Source of the DNA: Undaria pinnatifida
Taxonomy: Eukaryota > Sar > Phaeophyceae > Laminariales > Alariaceae
Direction: 5' to 3'
NCBI GenBank assembly: GCA_012845835.1
Contig: JABAKD010000008.1
Coordinates: 4,199,767 to 4,263,766, forward strand
Length of the DNA: 64,000 nucleotides
Both the position numbers and the translations under genes were made by a program. The notes beneath the pieces were generated by a model that saw only the letters and a program-made list of their open reading frames with translations, ran no database searches and was not told the origin of the DNA. Shown here one piece after another: positions 40,767-53,007 of the stretch. The number at the start of each line of letters is the position of its first letter. Within the stretch, counting starts at the first letter, position 1.

Positions 40767-40924
40767 ACGAGCTTGACGAGCGCTCTTTGTGCGTACACCG
40801 CGTGTTTGCCAAGAGAGTACACAGTGAAGGGTATATACAGCTGCATTGTATGCGCGCACTTGTTTAGGTATGAAAGATATCACGACGGGTGACCCGTGCT
40901 ACGATAGAGGTATATATTTTTTTG

Positions 40925-41095
40925 GCGAAAATGTTTTGTGAATGACGGGGCTCCTTAACCCACTAACACTATCGTCGGGAAAAAAAAAAATAATAGGCCA
41001 TTTTTTTTGCATGATTCTCGTAGTATGCCCAGGCTATGGGATTTTCATCCCGCGGACGGTAGCAGTTTTATTTCTCTCAGGAGAAAAGCGTTCGT
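40925..41095 (+). repeat. Family Q repeat, copy 2
   Basis: Shares ATGACGGGGCTCCTTAACCC, TGATTCTCGTAGTATGCCC, AGGCTATGGGATTTTCATCC and GCAGTTTTATTTCTCTC with copies 1 and 3. Confidence 0.7.
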
Positions 41096-41469
41096 AGCCA
41101 AGCTGTGCGATTGGGGAGGGAGGTGTTCATTGTTCACAGTAATCGCGTACTTGCTTCGGACAAGTACGTCCTCTAGATGACAGAAGCAAAAAAACCCATG
41201 CATTAATCGGTGCACCCCAACTGGGAGGATGAGGAACCTTGTCTGTCACACACACGCGAAGCGCAGTACCGTCGTATTGTAGTATGTCGGTCCTCCTGCA
41301 GTTACGTGTGTGCTGCTGTACTACGTCCGTATATCATGTTGAAATAAAGACGTTAGACAGCATTTTCGCCCCTTGACAAGACAACAAATTTTCCTTGACT
41401 GACATCAAACTAGTACCAGGTAGGTTTTAGTGGGGGCACACGCGGCCCTACACCTCCCTTCACACCGCA

Positions 41470-42240
41470 CCGTTTTTCCCTGCTTGATATATATGTTGCT
41501 CTCACATTAACTCGCATAATCAAGTCCGTGTGGTCACAGGACAGGCTCCAGTCACTCTGGCGCTGAGAAATACCCCAGGATGGAAAAACACAGACAAACC
41601 AAAGGTGGTACACGCATATGTCACAGCTGACGCAATCCATGCTTCCACCAGAAACATATAAAAGTGAAATCGAGAGTCAGCCTACGATGTGCCAGGTCCA
41701 TACTGGTGCACATATACGTCTCCTTATTACTCGCGCCTGAAAAAATTGACCATATATACCGCTTGCCACCCAAGCAAGACTACCACGTATATATATACTG
41801 GTATATATATTGCACGTAGTACCTATCACTACGCATACGCACGACACACGCAAGTCAATTGAAAAAAAGAAACAAAGGAAAGAAAATAAGATAAAGGAAA
41901 GGAAAGAAAAGACAAGAAGGAGCGAAAAAACGAAAAAGGAAAGGAAAGAGAAGAGAAAATACAAAAAAAGCATGGAAAGAAAATAAAGGAAAGAAAAGAA
42001 AAGACAAGAAGAAGCGAAAAAACGAAAAAGGAAAGGAAAGAGGAGAGAAAAGAAAAAAAAAGCATGGAAAGACAAGACAAGAAGAGGAAGCAAGGAAAGG
42101 AAAAGAGAAAAAAAGATGTCATACTAGCAGACCCTCTCGTAGGAACTGACTAAAAGACGGCATTGGGCTCATATAAAGGGTATCAAGTGCATCATCATCA
42201 ATGGCACTGGGGAGAGAACGCACCATGGCGAAGTCAGGGC
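41470..42240 (-). repeat. Family S long repeat, copy 1
   Basis: The reverse complement matches 56640-57280 in order: GACTTCTTCGCCATG, ATACCCT, GGGTCTGCTAGTATGAC, a pyrimidine tract, GACTTGCGTCTGTCGTGCGT, GGTGGCAAGCGGTAT, CACCTTTGG and GACTTGATTATGCGAGTTAA. The internal polypurine tract spans 41868-42116. A family C SINE interrupts its right end at 42243. Confidence 0.8.
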
Positions 42241-42242
42241 GG

Positions 42243-42858
42243 TCTTTTTTTTTCTCGCACACTTTTACTTTTTTTCCAGCGTCTGGACAAGCCTTGGTCA
42301 CAGGATACATACACTATTTTACTACTACTGTGTTACCTTTTTTCATTTCATTTTTTTTGTAAAAATGACCACGAAAAAAAAGCCCACGAAACCACAACGC
42401 CGGCATGAATGTCCTCAGATGTACGCAGAGCCACATCAGTTTTTTTTTTACGTTCGGCGCCTCTAATAATCCTTTATCCAACGACGACTAAGAAGTGGGC
42501 GAAAAAATGTTCGGTCGGAAATGTTTTTGACGATTTCTCGACCAAAAATAAGAAATCCCATCCTAAAAGAGAAAATATCCATCCTAAACTTTTATTATAC
42601 CTGTTTAGGTGTCGTTCCCCCCGATTCTTGCCTTCAATTTTTATCGCGCATAGGGTTCAGCAATCCCACTGCTCGTCGATTTTTCATCGAGTGTTGTTGC
42701 TTACTCAAACTCTCGCGCTTTCCGCGCAAGTCAATCTGTGCACAATAAAAAATGCCAACGAATTTATACGAGTATGCACTCGGCGGGGCTCGAACTCACG
42801 AAAACTAACCTATACCAGGCTCGAGGATAACCTGATATGCCACCGCGGGGCGACCGGC
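42243..42858 (-). repeat. Family C SINE, copy 3, split by a 300-base insertion
   Basis: The tail part (42243-42304) and the body (42611-42858) match copies 1 and 2. The sequence between (about 42305-42610) is absent from the other copies and unrecognised. Confidence 0.8.
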
Positions 42859-42959
42859 AGTCTATGTCCCCCTGGCATCTTTGAACGGTGCGGATAATCT
42901 CCGAACGAATTTGTACTGCGGACCGCACCACACTACCATAGTCTTACCTGGAGCCCCAT

Positions 42960-43130
42960 AGTACAGGCCAATCAGAGCTCAGACTATTAAATGCCATCCA
43001 ATCAGAGTATAATACGATAGAGCCTGTTGGGGTCGGCCCATAGTACGCCCCATAGTACCGGTGGAACTGTACCGGTGGAACTTGAACTAATCAACAGCGA
43101 TACGGCAGCACGTGGCCAATAGAATAGCTT
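42960..43130 (+). promoter_or_regulatory. Cluster of CCAAT boxes
   Basis: GGCCAATCAGAG at about 42968, ATCCAATCAGAG at about 42998 and GGCCAATAGAAT at about 43112, plus an imperfect direct repeat of GTACCGGTGGAACT. This resembles an NF-Y-type promoter upstream of the open frame at 43163. Confidence 0.4.
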
Positions 43131-43162
43131 GAGTGGCGCGGTAGAACCATACCACCCGCGTC

Positions 43163-43570
43163 GTGATTGCCCCGCGCCGTCATCTCATCAACCAAAGTGG
43201 CCCTCACGAGAGGGCGACCCTCGCTGCTCGCAGCTGTATAGCGCCACCAAAGAGATACAGAAACCGTTCGCGCTCGCGGAGACCTGTCCCTGAAACAAGG
43301 TCGTCGAGAGAATTGGTGCGCTTGCAGCAGCTCAAATGCAAAGAAGAGGCTGGACAAGCGGCTGGTGAGAGAGGTGTTTCTCGCGATATGGATGATGGGG
43401 ATGTATTAGCGCTTCGCCAGCGCAGCTTGAGTCTACAACAGCTGGTGGAAGTCTATTGCCACGGAGCGTCTCTACTCCGGGATCTGCCCAAGAGAGGGCG
43501 CTCTCCTTTGCATATAACAGGTGTGTTATGGTATTGCTGTCGTGTTGTTCTTCTGGGAGAACTTGGCTAA
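43163..43570 (+). CDS. Candidate first exon or small gene, unidentified
   Basis: A 135-codon frame, basic in the first half and with a hydrophilic, helix-prone second half (LQQLKCKEEAGQAAGERG, LSLQQLVEVYCHGASLLRDL). A possible donor (ACAG|GTGTGT) lies at about 43520, after which the translation loses protein character. Three CCAAT boxes precede it. No domain recognised, so it may be an orphan first exon. Confidence 0.3.
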   Translation: MIAPRRHLINQSGPHERATLAARSCIAPPKRYRNRSRSRRPVPETRSSRELVRLQQLKCKEEAGQAAGERGVSRDMDDGDVLALRQRSLSLQQLVEVYCHGASLLRDLPKRGRSPLHITGVLWYCCRVVLLGELG

Positions 43571-43672
43571 GCTGCTCGTACTCGTGAACAACTGTTGGTG
43601 CTACTTGTGTGTGACGGAGACCTACAATGCGAGGTACCTCTTTGTCCTTAAAAATAGGATGAAGTTATTATG

Positions 43673-44115
43673 TTTATTATAAAAAATGAAAATACACTCC
43701 AGCTGTGAGATCGAAGATTTCGTCGAAACTCATCTTTGCAAGCTGTGTGTGATACTCCGATTGCGCGCATTACGAGTTGTGTGTCCTCATTAAGGATACA
43801 GGTCGGCGACTCCCCTTACAACTACAGTGTAGCTATCAGGGTCAACAGGGTGATTTTAGCCAGTCTGTGCGCGGAAACTATAAAACCCGTTTCTGAGGGG
43901 GACAAAATCTGACAGCTGTGAAGGGAAATGTATCCTTTTATCAAGTGAATCTTGTGAGTCGAATAACCGGTGAGGACGGGGGGCGGAGTTTTGAAGGACG
44001 TGGGGGGCTGGTTTTGATCAAAAGCGAGCGGGTTTGGAGGGGGGGGGGGGGGGGGGGGGGGGGGGAGGGGGGGCAATTTGTGCATGTAAGCTATAAATCC
44101 TTTCAAGGGGATAAA
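43673..44115 (+). repeat. Family B repeat, copy 6
   Basis: Complete copy from the TATTATAAAAAATG end to a long G-run at about 44038-44075. A second short G-run tail module follows to about 44190. Confidence 0.85.
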
Positions 44116-44349
44116 TCTGACGGTTTTGGCACCAGTTTATTATTGGGGGGGGGGGGGGGAGGGGGGTTGGGGCGGGGGGGAAAGGCGTATATATAACCGA
44201 TACCTACATTTAGGCCCAAAATTGTACCAGGCATGTACTGGTGCGATCTTGGTGCATCAGATCGACACAGAGACAGCGGTGTCTCCAGAGTACAAGTAGA
44301 TACAAGCTGGGCGGCCAAGACGCTCAAAACAAGCCAATATCGCTGTGCT

Positions 44350-44590
44350 GCGCTCATTTTTTCGAGTTCGGACCTGAAATTTTGACACGTGATTTGGACC
44401 AAGCTCATCACAACAGTACCCGACGAACTCGAAAAAAAAAAAAAAAAAACGTCGACTTTTCATCAATTTCATGATTTTGGTAAACTTTTGGCCGGCCGTA
44501 TGTCTGCCATTTTTTTTTTTTTGAGTTCGTCGAGTACTGTTTTGGTGAGCTTGGTCCAAATCACGTGTCAAAATTTCAGGTCCTAATGTT
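44350..44590. repeat. Foldback element with about 80-base arms
   Basis: The left arm, 44354-44450, begins at CGAGTTCGGACCTGAAATTT and runs through ACACGTGATTTGGACCAAGC and ACGAACTCG to an A-run. The right arm, 44508-44583, is its near-perfect reverse complement. The loop is about 55-60 bases. Transcription would give a very stable hairpin. Confidence 0.9.
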
Positions 44591-45112
44591 CAGGTAATTA
44601 GTGGGGTATTAGTCCGTTTGACCACTTGCAAACGGTTAACCAATAGCTTACCCAAACTAAGCCTTATAACACTCTTCCCCCCTGAAACGGCGGGATAGCA
44701 GGTCGGCCGGATATACGGGCGGACCTGTCAATATATCCAAGCCGTTTCATTTCCTGGGTATACCGGGGAGAGCATTTTTCAAGTTCGCCATGGGAAAATC
44801 TGAAAAAGTTTATTGTGGAGGGATCGAACCCACGACCCAAAAACCCATGTCCTGCCGACGACGCCATTTGTTAAGGTAATTAGTGGGGTATTAGTCCGTT
44901 TGACCACTTGCAAAAGGTTAATCAATAGCTTACCCAAACTAAGCCTTATAACACTTGTGGATATTGACAGAGGTCCGCCGTATATCCGGCCGACCTGCTA
45001 TCCCGCCGTTTCAGGGGGGGAGAGTGTTATAAGGCTTAGTTTGGGTAAGCTATTGGTTAACCTTTCGCAAGTGGTCAAACGGACTAATACCCCACTAATA
45101 CCTTAACACTAA
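44591..45112 (-). repeat. Family A tRNA-like repeat, copy 4, with inverted extension
   Basis: A full unit (B box near 44818-44835) is followed at about 44955-45112 by an inverted copy of the outer third (CGGCCGACCTGCTATCCCGC onward), giving a palindromic end. Confidence 0.85.
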
Positions 45113-46612
45113 CTTCAAAAATTGAGAGGTGCATGGCCAAGTTTCCCCCGAAGTGCCGCTGCATACAAATATACATATATTTCAGGGATTCATCCATAAC
45201 TTTCGAACGAAAGTGACCCATGAAATGAAACGCATATGTCCCTACTCCTCGTCCCAAGATGTACATGCCCAGAAAAATTGAGCCAATTCCATCCACGTAT
45301 TTCGAGCAATTTTAGAAAAAGCAACAAAAAAAAATCATGAAAAAAATGCTCAAACTAGGAGATGTGAGTGGCAAACACTTTTTTCGGCACCAACTTGGCA
45401 GATTCTCAAGCTGGAGGGCTTAAAATGACCACCGTATCTAGCTGATTACGAGGATATGCTCAGTTTGCAGTGGGTCACTGTCGTTCAAAAGATATGCCCG
45501 ACTGACGGATTATGGGTTTCTTGGCCGGCCCAGCTTGTACCCACGAATGCCCGCATGCTACGAGCTTCGCGCGTGTGTCTGGCGCGTGGTTGTACTCGTA
45601 CCGTCTACTGCAGCAGCAGCAGCAGGTGCATGTGCTCGTTGCGCTTATATATCCCTCGTACCGACTGTACGTACGTGTCGTAAGTGCACCTGTACTGCTG
45701 TGAGAAGATGATGTGTCTATGTACCTGGTGCGAGAACGGAGTAATTGACAGTTGTGGGTGTACTGCTGCAACGTAACTTGTGCTGCTGCTGTGTGCCGGT
45801 AGCCACGTGGGCAGCAGTCTCCCCCGAAGATATCTATGGCCTGCATCTCGCAGGTTCTCTCTATGTACGTTGACGTTCAGCTACTAAAGTACAGCAACAG
45901 TTGCCTGAAATGTTTTGCTTCGTACGTATACTGCACAATCGATATATCGACCGTACGTTTGCCCATAAACAACCCCTTTACACCAGCGCGGAGGGCACTG
46001 CCGGTACTGCTGGCACTGACGACGTGACACCTTCCGGCCGCCCTCTCTCTGTGATCACGCTTGCCTTGCTCTCTACTGATGATGCAACACCAGCAGGCGT
46101 GCCGACATTACAGGAGACTACACGTGTGGTGGGTCTGGTGGTGCGTCTGTACTCCTGGAAAACACCTCGGCCGTCGCTCAAATGTGTTGTGTGCGACGCA
46201 AGCGATGACGGTAAAGTGCCGGTGACCACTCAGAGGCAGCGCCACAATGGCCAACTTTAGCTGAGGGAGGAAAGTCGCTGGCGGAATCCACCAAGTTCAT
46301 CAATAGTAAACGATTCAAGAAAGTCAACGCGACGGAGTGCTGTGACGGGTTAAGGTGGGCTCTCAACTACAGGCCAGGCCCAATTTTCATAACGCCATAC
46401 CACGCCGTGGCGACACCGCTAGTGTTGTAGGTGCTCTGCTCGGAAGGCAGGGTATACTACCACACCTGCCCTACGCGGCGAACCAGCTGGGTGCGGTGGA
46501 AATTGGAATCGGGGAATACTCCCTGCAATCCGGTTTATTTCTAGACGAAGCCTCCGATAGTCGTCGAGAGAGCAAGGTGGAAATAGTGGCGGTGAACTCG
46601 GTGGGTTGTTAA
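45113..46612. other. Gene-poor stretch with short open frames
   Basis: CTG/TACGTA-rich vocabulary recurs at 45590-45800. Plus-strand frames at 45901-46260 and 46355-46612 contain protein-like pieces (VGALLGRQGILPHLPYAANQ), but I recognise no family and see no splice support. Confidence 0.35.
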
Positions 46613-46883
46613 TATACGGCCTCGAAAGGCCTGTAGGTATCCGAATTTGAGATCATTTGGATGGGTTTCGTATGATAAGGTTGGCGGTTTATATTCGGGG
46701 AAGTTAGGAATTAGATCGGAGGCACGCGCCTCCGATCTCAGAAGCTATCCCGGGCTCTGGTGGAAACGAATAAAGCTACATCTCTACGAAGGAACGAAAG
46801 TGAGTACTCTCCGAAGACCTGCTCAATTGGCAGACCTGCAGGGGGCACTCTGTGTCCCCCACCTATTAATTTCACAAGTGGCG
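46613..46883 (+). repeat. Family I repeat, copy 3
   Basis: Nearly identical to copy 4 at 47048-47318. Contains a GGAGGCACGCGCCTCC imperfect palindrome. Confidence 0.85.
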
Positions 46884-48096
46884 TCGACGGCAGGACGTGT
46901 TCCTGGCTCCGTAGCCAGACGGTTAGAGGTGTGGGAGTGGGTTTTGAGGAGCCGCATCTTCGACTCATGGTCTAGTTCGTAGAACCGGAGTTTCCCCGAA
47001 TCTCCCATATTTCTGCATATGCGACTCATCAGGGTGGGCTAGTGTTAAGATTCGGCCTCGAAAGGTCTGTAGGTATCCGAATTTGAGATCATTTGGATGG
47101 GTTTCGTATGATAAGGTTGGCGGTTTATATTCGGGGAAGTTAGGAATTAGATCGGAGGCACGCGCCTCCGATCTCAGAAGCTATCCCGGGCTCTGGTGGA
47201 AACGAATAAATCTACATCTCTACGAAGGAACGAAAGTGAGTACTCTCCGAAGACCTGCTCAATTGGCAGACCTGCAGGGGGCACTCTGTGTCCCCCACCT
47301 ATTAATTTCACAGGGTGGTATCGCGGGTGGTGGTGGACAGCAAGAAAAACGAGGGCACGAACGCCGGCGTCTTCATTCAACACGGTATGGAGTAAATACC
47401 ACCCACGTGGGTAACGCTGGCATAGTTAGTTTAGCTTGACGTTTCCTTTGGCATACGATAGATTCCGCCTTTGTAGCTGGATGAGCGTTTTGGTACCCCA
47501 CCTCTTCCACTTCCCCGTGGCGTCTGAAGCTGCATTGCAGCTCTAACTGTTCAAGCTTGAAGCCGGCGCCGTTCTATTTTTTTCCATAATTCTACACGAA
47601 CGCATTTTTGTCTTTCCGTTGTGCTATCTATAGGTGAGAGCACTGGGCGGGGACACAGAGTGTCCCCTGCAGGTCTATTAATTGAGCAGGTCCTCGGAGA
47701 GTACTCACTTTCTTAGCCTTCGCAGAAACGAAGCTTTATTCGATTCCACCAGAACCCTGGATGGCTTCTGAGATCCGAGGCACGTGCCTCCGATCTATTT
47801 CCTGACTATCCCAAATATAAAACGCCAACGATCTATTTCCTAAACTATCCCGATCATAAAACGTCAACCTTATAATGAGAAACCCATTGAAATTATCTCA
47901 ATTCGTATAATTACAGGCTATTCCAGTCCGTATCTTAACACTAGCCCACCCTGATGAGCCGCAGAGATTCAGAAATATGGGAGATTCGGGGAACTCAGGT
48001 TCTACGAATTAGACAATGAGTCGAAGATGCGGCTCCTCAAAACCCACTCCCACATCTCTAACGGTCTGGCTATGAAGCCAGGAACACGCGAAGAAA
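46884..48096. repeat. Large inverted repeat built from spacer plus family I
   Basis: The left arm is a 160-base spacer (46884-47047) plus family I copy 4 (47048-47318). The right arm is family I copy 5 inverted (47648-47945) plus the spacer inverted (47946-48096). The loop is about 330 bases. Spacer landmarks: GACGGTTAGAGGTGTGGGAG, GCCGCATCTTCGACTCATGG and CTGATGAG. Confidence 0.85.
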
Positions 48097-49424
48097 GGCA
48101 GTTAAGGGAAACCAAGACCCTGAAGGGTGTCCTTCATTATTGTGTTCTTCACAATGGATGGAGCTAACCCTAACCCAAACCCAAACCCATAGGAAATGTA
48201 CCGATGGCTGCCCCCTGATGACGTCTCTGGGGTGAAATGGTTGAAAAATCACAACAATGTGTATCTCTGCTGTAGTAGGTCTGCGTCAACAAGTTTGGTG
48301 TCAAGTTTTTCACAACTCCTCTTCCTCATGCGACTACTGTATATAGTCAGAAGGGCTGTTCGCGCGCCTCGATATTTCCCGTGCAATGCAGCGTCTCCGC
48401 AAGTGTAGCCCTAAACGCCACGCCTCAAATAATGTATGCTCTTGGTATGGCTGCGGGAGATAGATGTGGCTTTTAGCAGTGAGCGCAGAAAACTTCGCGG
48501 CAGCGGAGTAGTCTGTCAGCAAGAAGTGCAGGTGCCAAGGCAATTTGAACGTGAAACGGAACGGGATTGGTGCAGCTTGCTTTTGTGGGGGTTAGAGGTT
48601 AGCTGCAGCAGTCCGCTATGTAGATTTCACCTAGGGTACGAGACGCACTCACTTTTTGTCTTCGTTGAGTGAAGTCGACGATTGAATCTACAGCCGCGTC
48701 ATGGTTTCACCTTGGTTTGAAGTCGACCGAGTTGTCTTCCTCGTCTTTATCGCTACCTCTAGAAAGGCGATCCGTCCGCCATGATTTTTTTTTTCTGGGC
48801 TAATCCTTCGTCTATTTTCTATATTGTCTGCGGCCTAAACGGTAGGTTCATCTGCGAAAAGACCCAGCAACCCGTGCTGCGGGAGGAAGAGAGGGAAAAC
48901 TGAAAATCCAAGTCCACCTCAAGGCTGAATGGTGGAGTGACCTCGAGGGCGTACCAGCTTAATTCAGGCAAGGAAAGCTTTTGCGGCAGGTCTTTTACCT
49001 TTGTCAGCACGATTGCGGTACCAATGTGTAAAGCGCACACCTGAGTCTGCTTGTCGTGTAGGAGGTAAATCTATGGCAGACCATTGCCATCCACGGCTTT
49101 GATGCCACCGTTGAATAGGGAGGGTATGAGCAGCTCCTAGACGGGACCGTAGTTTTGTTGAATGCCGAATACGGCACCGCGGTTTCGATTTCTACGTGTT
49201 GCCACCGGCATAGCCCTAGGGTTTTGCAGTACCGCACGGAAACGCAAACGTTCTCGTGTTTTGATGAATCATCCTCCCGCTTGCCAAATGATGCCTTTTC
49301 CTGTGTTCATGTTGTTAGGCAACGCAAAGTATCCGGACTGAACTTTCGCCTTCGTCTACTGTTGTGACCCGAGGGAGCGAAGCCACAATTTCCGTAATAA
49401 GTTGCCAAACGGGGGGAGGGGGTG
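48097..49424. other. Stretch with nothing recognised
   Basis: Includes a CTAACCCTAACCC-like word at 48163-48190. No gene or family found. Confidence 0.4.
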
Positions 49425-49665
49425 TACTCAGTTTGTGCATGGCCATAGTCGTATGACCATAGACCTCGCGTCCCTACTTTGCCGGGACGCAGCACGTCGG
49501 GTTTTCACCAACCAGGCAGGCATTGCTTACACCAAGCGCGAAGCGCCGTGAGGTGTTCGGCTAGTCGCATGAAGCATGAACTGCATCCTTTCAAGAACCG
49601 CTCGTAAGACGGACTTCGGCACGTTGTGCCTACTTTCTTGCTTATGGATGCCAAACGAGGGTGGG
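49425..49665 (+). repeat. Family H repeat, copy 3
   Basis: Reverse-complement match to 19013-19235, including CATGGCCATAG at one end and AAGTAGGCACxxxGTGCC-type sequence at the other. Confidence 0.75.
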
Positions 49666-49799
49666 GGGGGGTATGGAGGAGCTACGTGTGGTAGAAGAAT
49701 TCTGCTACGCAGACTTTTAGCTAAGAACTTGGTTCATACCCCTTGAGTAGAGGTTGTTCGCTTCCGACATGTTTGCGATCAGTTGTCGGCCACGCGCCA

Positions 49800-50705
49800 A
49801 GGTTAGTGCCAAGTCCATAATGCTACTGTAGACGGTATCTGGGAAGGGCTGTACCCTTTAGGGGACTCTGGCTGCGCCTCACTAAGGCAGAACGTAGTCG
49901 TCGCGGATAAACCAAAAGGAATGCGCATGGTTGTCCTTAATTTGATCAAGAAGAACAACCAACTGAGGCATAATGTTGAAAACAACGAATATGCTACGAA
50001 TACGGCGTTTTATGTTTTTTGTTGCAGGTTCTCGAGCAAGTTCCTGTGGCGTTCTGTTGTTTCCTTACTGCATTTTGATTAATGTGGCATGTCTGCCGGT
50101 ATCCTACTCGTTACGGGTGGTGGCGCAGGTATCACGGCCAAATCGACACCAGGGGGGGCGTTACGGCCTGTTCGAGCCGAAGGCGCATGCGTCAGGACGC
50201 GCTCCGTGGATATTGGACGCCTTGTAGTTGTCACGTATGGCAAAGGCTCGGCGTGTTGAAGCGCTTTCTCGACCTTCAGTTTGCTAAGCAGATATTTTCA
50301 GTCTGTAGGACATCAAGCCGTTCTAGATCAGGGGGGTCATAGAGGATGGTTGCGCAGTAGTCAATGCCATCAATTTTTTTGCGCGTTCGCCAGCGCCTCA
50401 TAAAAAGCTGGCACGGCATGACATATGCTATATCACAGCGGGACCAAAGAGAGGCCACTACAATAAATTTTGACGTCGCAAGGGGGGAGGACGTGCGCGC
50501 ACCTGCTGTTTGTCGGCCGAGCATCGGCGATTTAAAGCGCCTGAAGGAGGACAACGTATTTTTGCGTTTCAGCTGGAAGTGCAGTTGTTTGCGTCCGAGA
50601 CGAAAACAGTCTGGGGGGCTACCATTATGACCCAATTATGGCCCGTCGAGGAAGCAATAATGGACCATGTTGAGTGTGGTAATCTAGAGAGCGCTGTTCA
50701 GAAAT
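49800..50705. other. Possible decayed retroelement, low confidence
   Basis: On the plus strand around 49880-49985 a frame reads QNVVVADKPKGMRMVVLNLI, loosely like the start of a reverse transcriptase. On the minus strand at 50635-50276 a 119-codon frame contains RRWRTRKKIDGIDYCATILY. Neither is convincing, and the strands disagree. Confidence 0.2.
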
Positions 50706-51068
50706 AACCATGTGCTGTGAGACGCGTACAGCGTGTGCACCGATTCAGTACGACATCTGAAGGCTACGAGTATTGTAGCATAATTTATAATAGCATGTAG
50801 CACTTGACTTGATAAACTGCTCTAGACTATACCTCACCCAGAAACTTTTTAATAATAGTGTAGACTATAGTGTATAGAGTGAACTGAAGGTGCAACCCTA
50901 TGAGCAAGGTCATCACTTTTCATCGCTTTGATCACATTGTTGTAAAAAAATAATGGCATTGCGACGACTTTGGGACAAGGAACATGGCGCTATTCTCTGA
51001 AAAAAATGCCAAAAAGTGCTACCTGGGTAGGGTTACGGTTAGTTCTCTGATATCTCTGATGATTTGTA

Positions 51069-51129
51069 GATAGCGTCATTGCTGCGTAGGCAATGTATAT
51101 AGCGTCATTGCTGCGTAGGCAATGTATAT
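51069..51129. repeat. 31-base perfect tandem duplication
   Basis: The unit TAGCGTCATTGCTGCGTAGG plus CAATGTATA occurs twice in a row. Confidence 0.85.
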
Positions 51130-52225
51130 GATGCTGATGAATGACGTATTTCTTGTCTTGAGCAGTCTGTCAACCAAGGGTTTTACGTGGTCTTCGTCGC
51201 CTCGCAATAAGCTGAGGCATGTGCTGTCCTTGCAAAATAAACCCAACGTGTACGCGGCCGGCCTTGTCATAGAGCCGAGAGCAGGGTGCACTTACTTTTC
51301 GATCATATATATGCAACGAAAACATAGGGTTTTTTATCTCTGTGTTTCTCTCGGGGGGGGTGTACGAGGAGCAGTTGACGATGAAGACCTCTTTACTACT
51401 CGTTGCCCCCTAGGAGTGTTAAGTAGTGCTGCTGTGTTGAGAGAAGAAGCGCCAATCATGATACTGAGGAACAATCATCAGCGGTGGGCAGCCTGGACGA
51501 CAATTTTAGTTAGGAAGTCGCTCGGATTTTTCACCAATATTACCAGAAGCATCGAAGAGAAGATACGATGCGCGAAGGTCTCCATGCCACCTGCTCGGAC
51601 TCGGTTCTATTCCATGTCGTTGATATTTTGGCAAATTGGACCAGTCGCCGTACACGAACGTCGTGCCTGATCTCGCGCAAACACAAACCATGCCACCAAA
51701 GTACTCTGTACATGTGTAGCGAGCGGCAAAACAAGGCAATGAAAGTGTACATCATCCATGATGCGGGCAGGTAAAAAGGGACCCAATAACTGCATTGTAT
51801 AGGCAAGAATAACTACATTGCAGGCAAGAAAAAATAAAAAAGAGGCCCATACGAAAAGAACATTTATTTTTTTCGCGCTCCGCGCAAAATTAATTAAATT
51901 GCCGATGATAGTAGGATACCCCGTGTATGTGGTAGTGCCCGGCCGCACACAATTTTTTCGGTCCCTATACCGAGCACAAACTGACGACTTTCGCTGGGTC
52001 AGTTATTACATGGTCCATGAGTTGTTCCAGTGCGAACGATCCGGGGTAGAGTAGTGGATGTATGTGACATGCTCTGGGCTCTGGGCAGCCCACAGAGCCT
52101 GTCACGTGCCCGGGTTGGGTGGCCTGGTGGCCGGGTGGGCAGACTGCAGATATACATACGTAGTACGCGTATCACCTTCTTCGAAACGCCACAGAATGCC
52201 CTTGAAACCCAGGCAGAAGCGAGAA
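51130..52225. other. Stretch with open frames but no recognised gene
   Basis: A 182-codon plus-strand frame (51122-51670) and overlapping minus-strand frames show no domain. No repeat family recognised. Confidence 0.35.
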
Positions 52226-52941
52226 TATTTATTTTGAATAAAATGAATAAAAATGCGCTCCGTTCCGCTGTTCGCTCTTCTGCCCCGAAGCTACTGCTTT
52301 CTCGTTGCGACTCGAAACAATTCCGACCCGCGACCGCACCACTGCTGCTGTATCTGTACTTCCCTCTAGCCTCCTCCTTGCTCGTGTGAAATCTACCCCT
52401 CTCCTCCTCCACCCACCCTGGGAGTAGCGGCGTCGTCGCAACTGCAACAATGGTGACCTCATCACCGCCAGAACCCTCAGCGTCACCCCCCCCCCCGGCA
52501 GACCCCTCTGATGCCCGAAGCTCCTTTCCAAGCGTCAATAGAGGGGTCGAAAAGCGACCCAAGAGAGGCGCCACCGCCGCTGCCGGAGGCGGCCCTTCAG
52601 AGATGCCCTCGTTGCACTCCTCCGCCGGGGAGTATCCGGTCGACTACACCATGCACGCGGAGAACCGAGGCAGGCTTGTCGAGAGGATGCGCCTGACTGA
52701 CGGGGTTGCTCCGCGCAGCGTTCTTCTGTTCAGGGGCGGGTTGTTTAAGAACCGCGACGAGACGGACTACGAGCCTCTCTTTCGTCAGGAGTCGACGTTC
52801 CAGTACTTGTTCGGAGTGCGCGAGCCGGACTGCCTTGGGACCATCGACCTCGCCACGGGGAGAGCTACCTTGTACATGCCGAGGTTGCCCGAGGAGTGTG
52901 CTATGTGGACGGGCAAGATCCGACCTTCTTCGGATATCCAG
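52226..52941 (+). pseudogene. Duplicated PEPD exon 1 fragment
   Basis: From the ATG at 52450, 164 codons align with residues 72-229 of PEPD: GGPSEMPSLHSSAGEYPVDY, TMHAENRG, RQESTFQYLFGVREPDC and TGKIRPSSDIQ. The exon donor (CAG|GTGCGG) and about 20 bases of intron are also retained. So the copy arose at the DNA level, not by retroposition. The upstream presequence region is recognisable at 52260-52440 but frame-disrupted, ending in a TGA. No later PEPD exon follows; a LINE remnant starts about 65 bases further on. The coding part has no internal stop, so a truncated transcript is conceivable. Confidence 0.88.
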
Positions 52942-53007
52942 GTGCGGTCTGTTCGTCTGTCCCTCTTTATATACGTACATCAAGTTGCAGATACGACTCT
53001 TTAAGTA

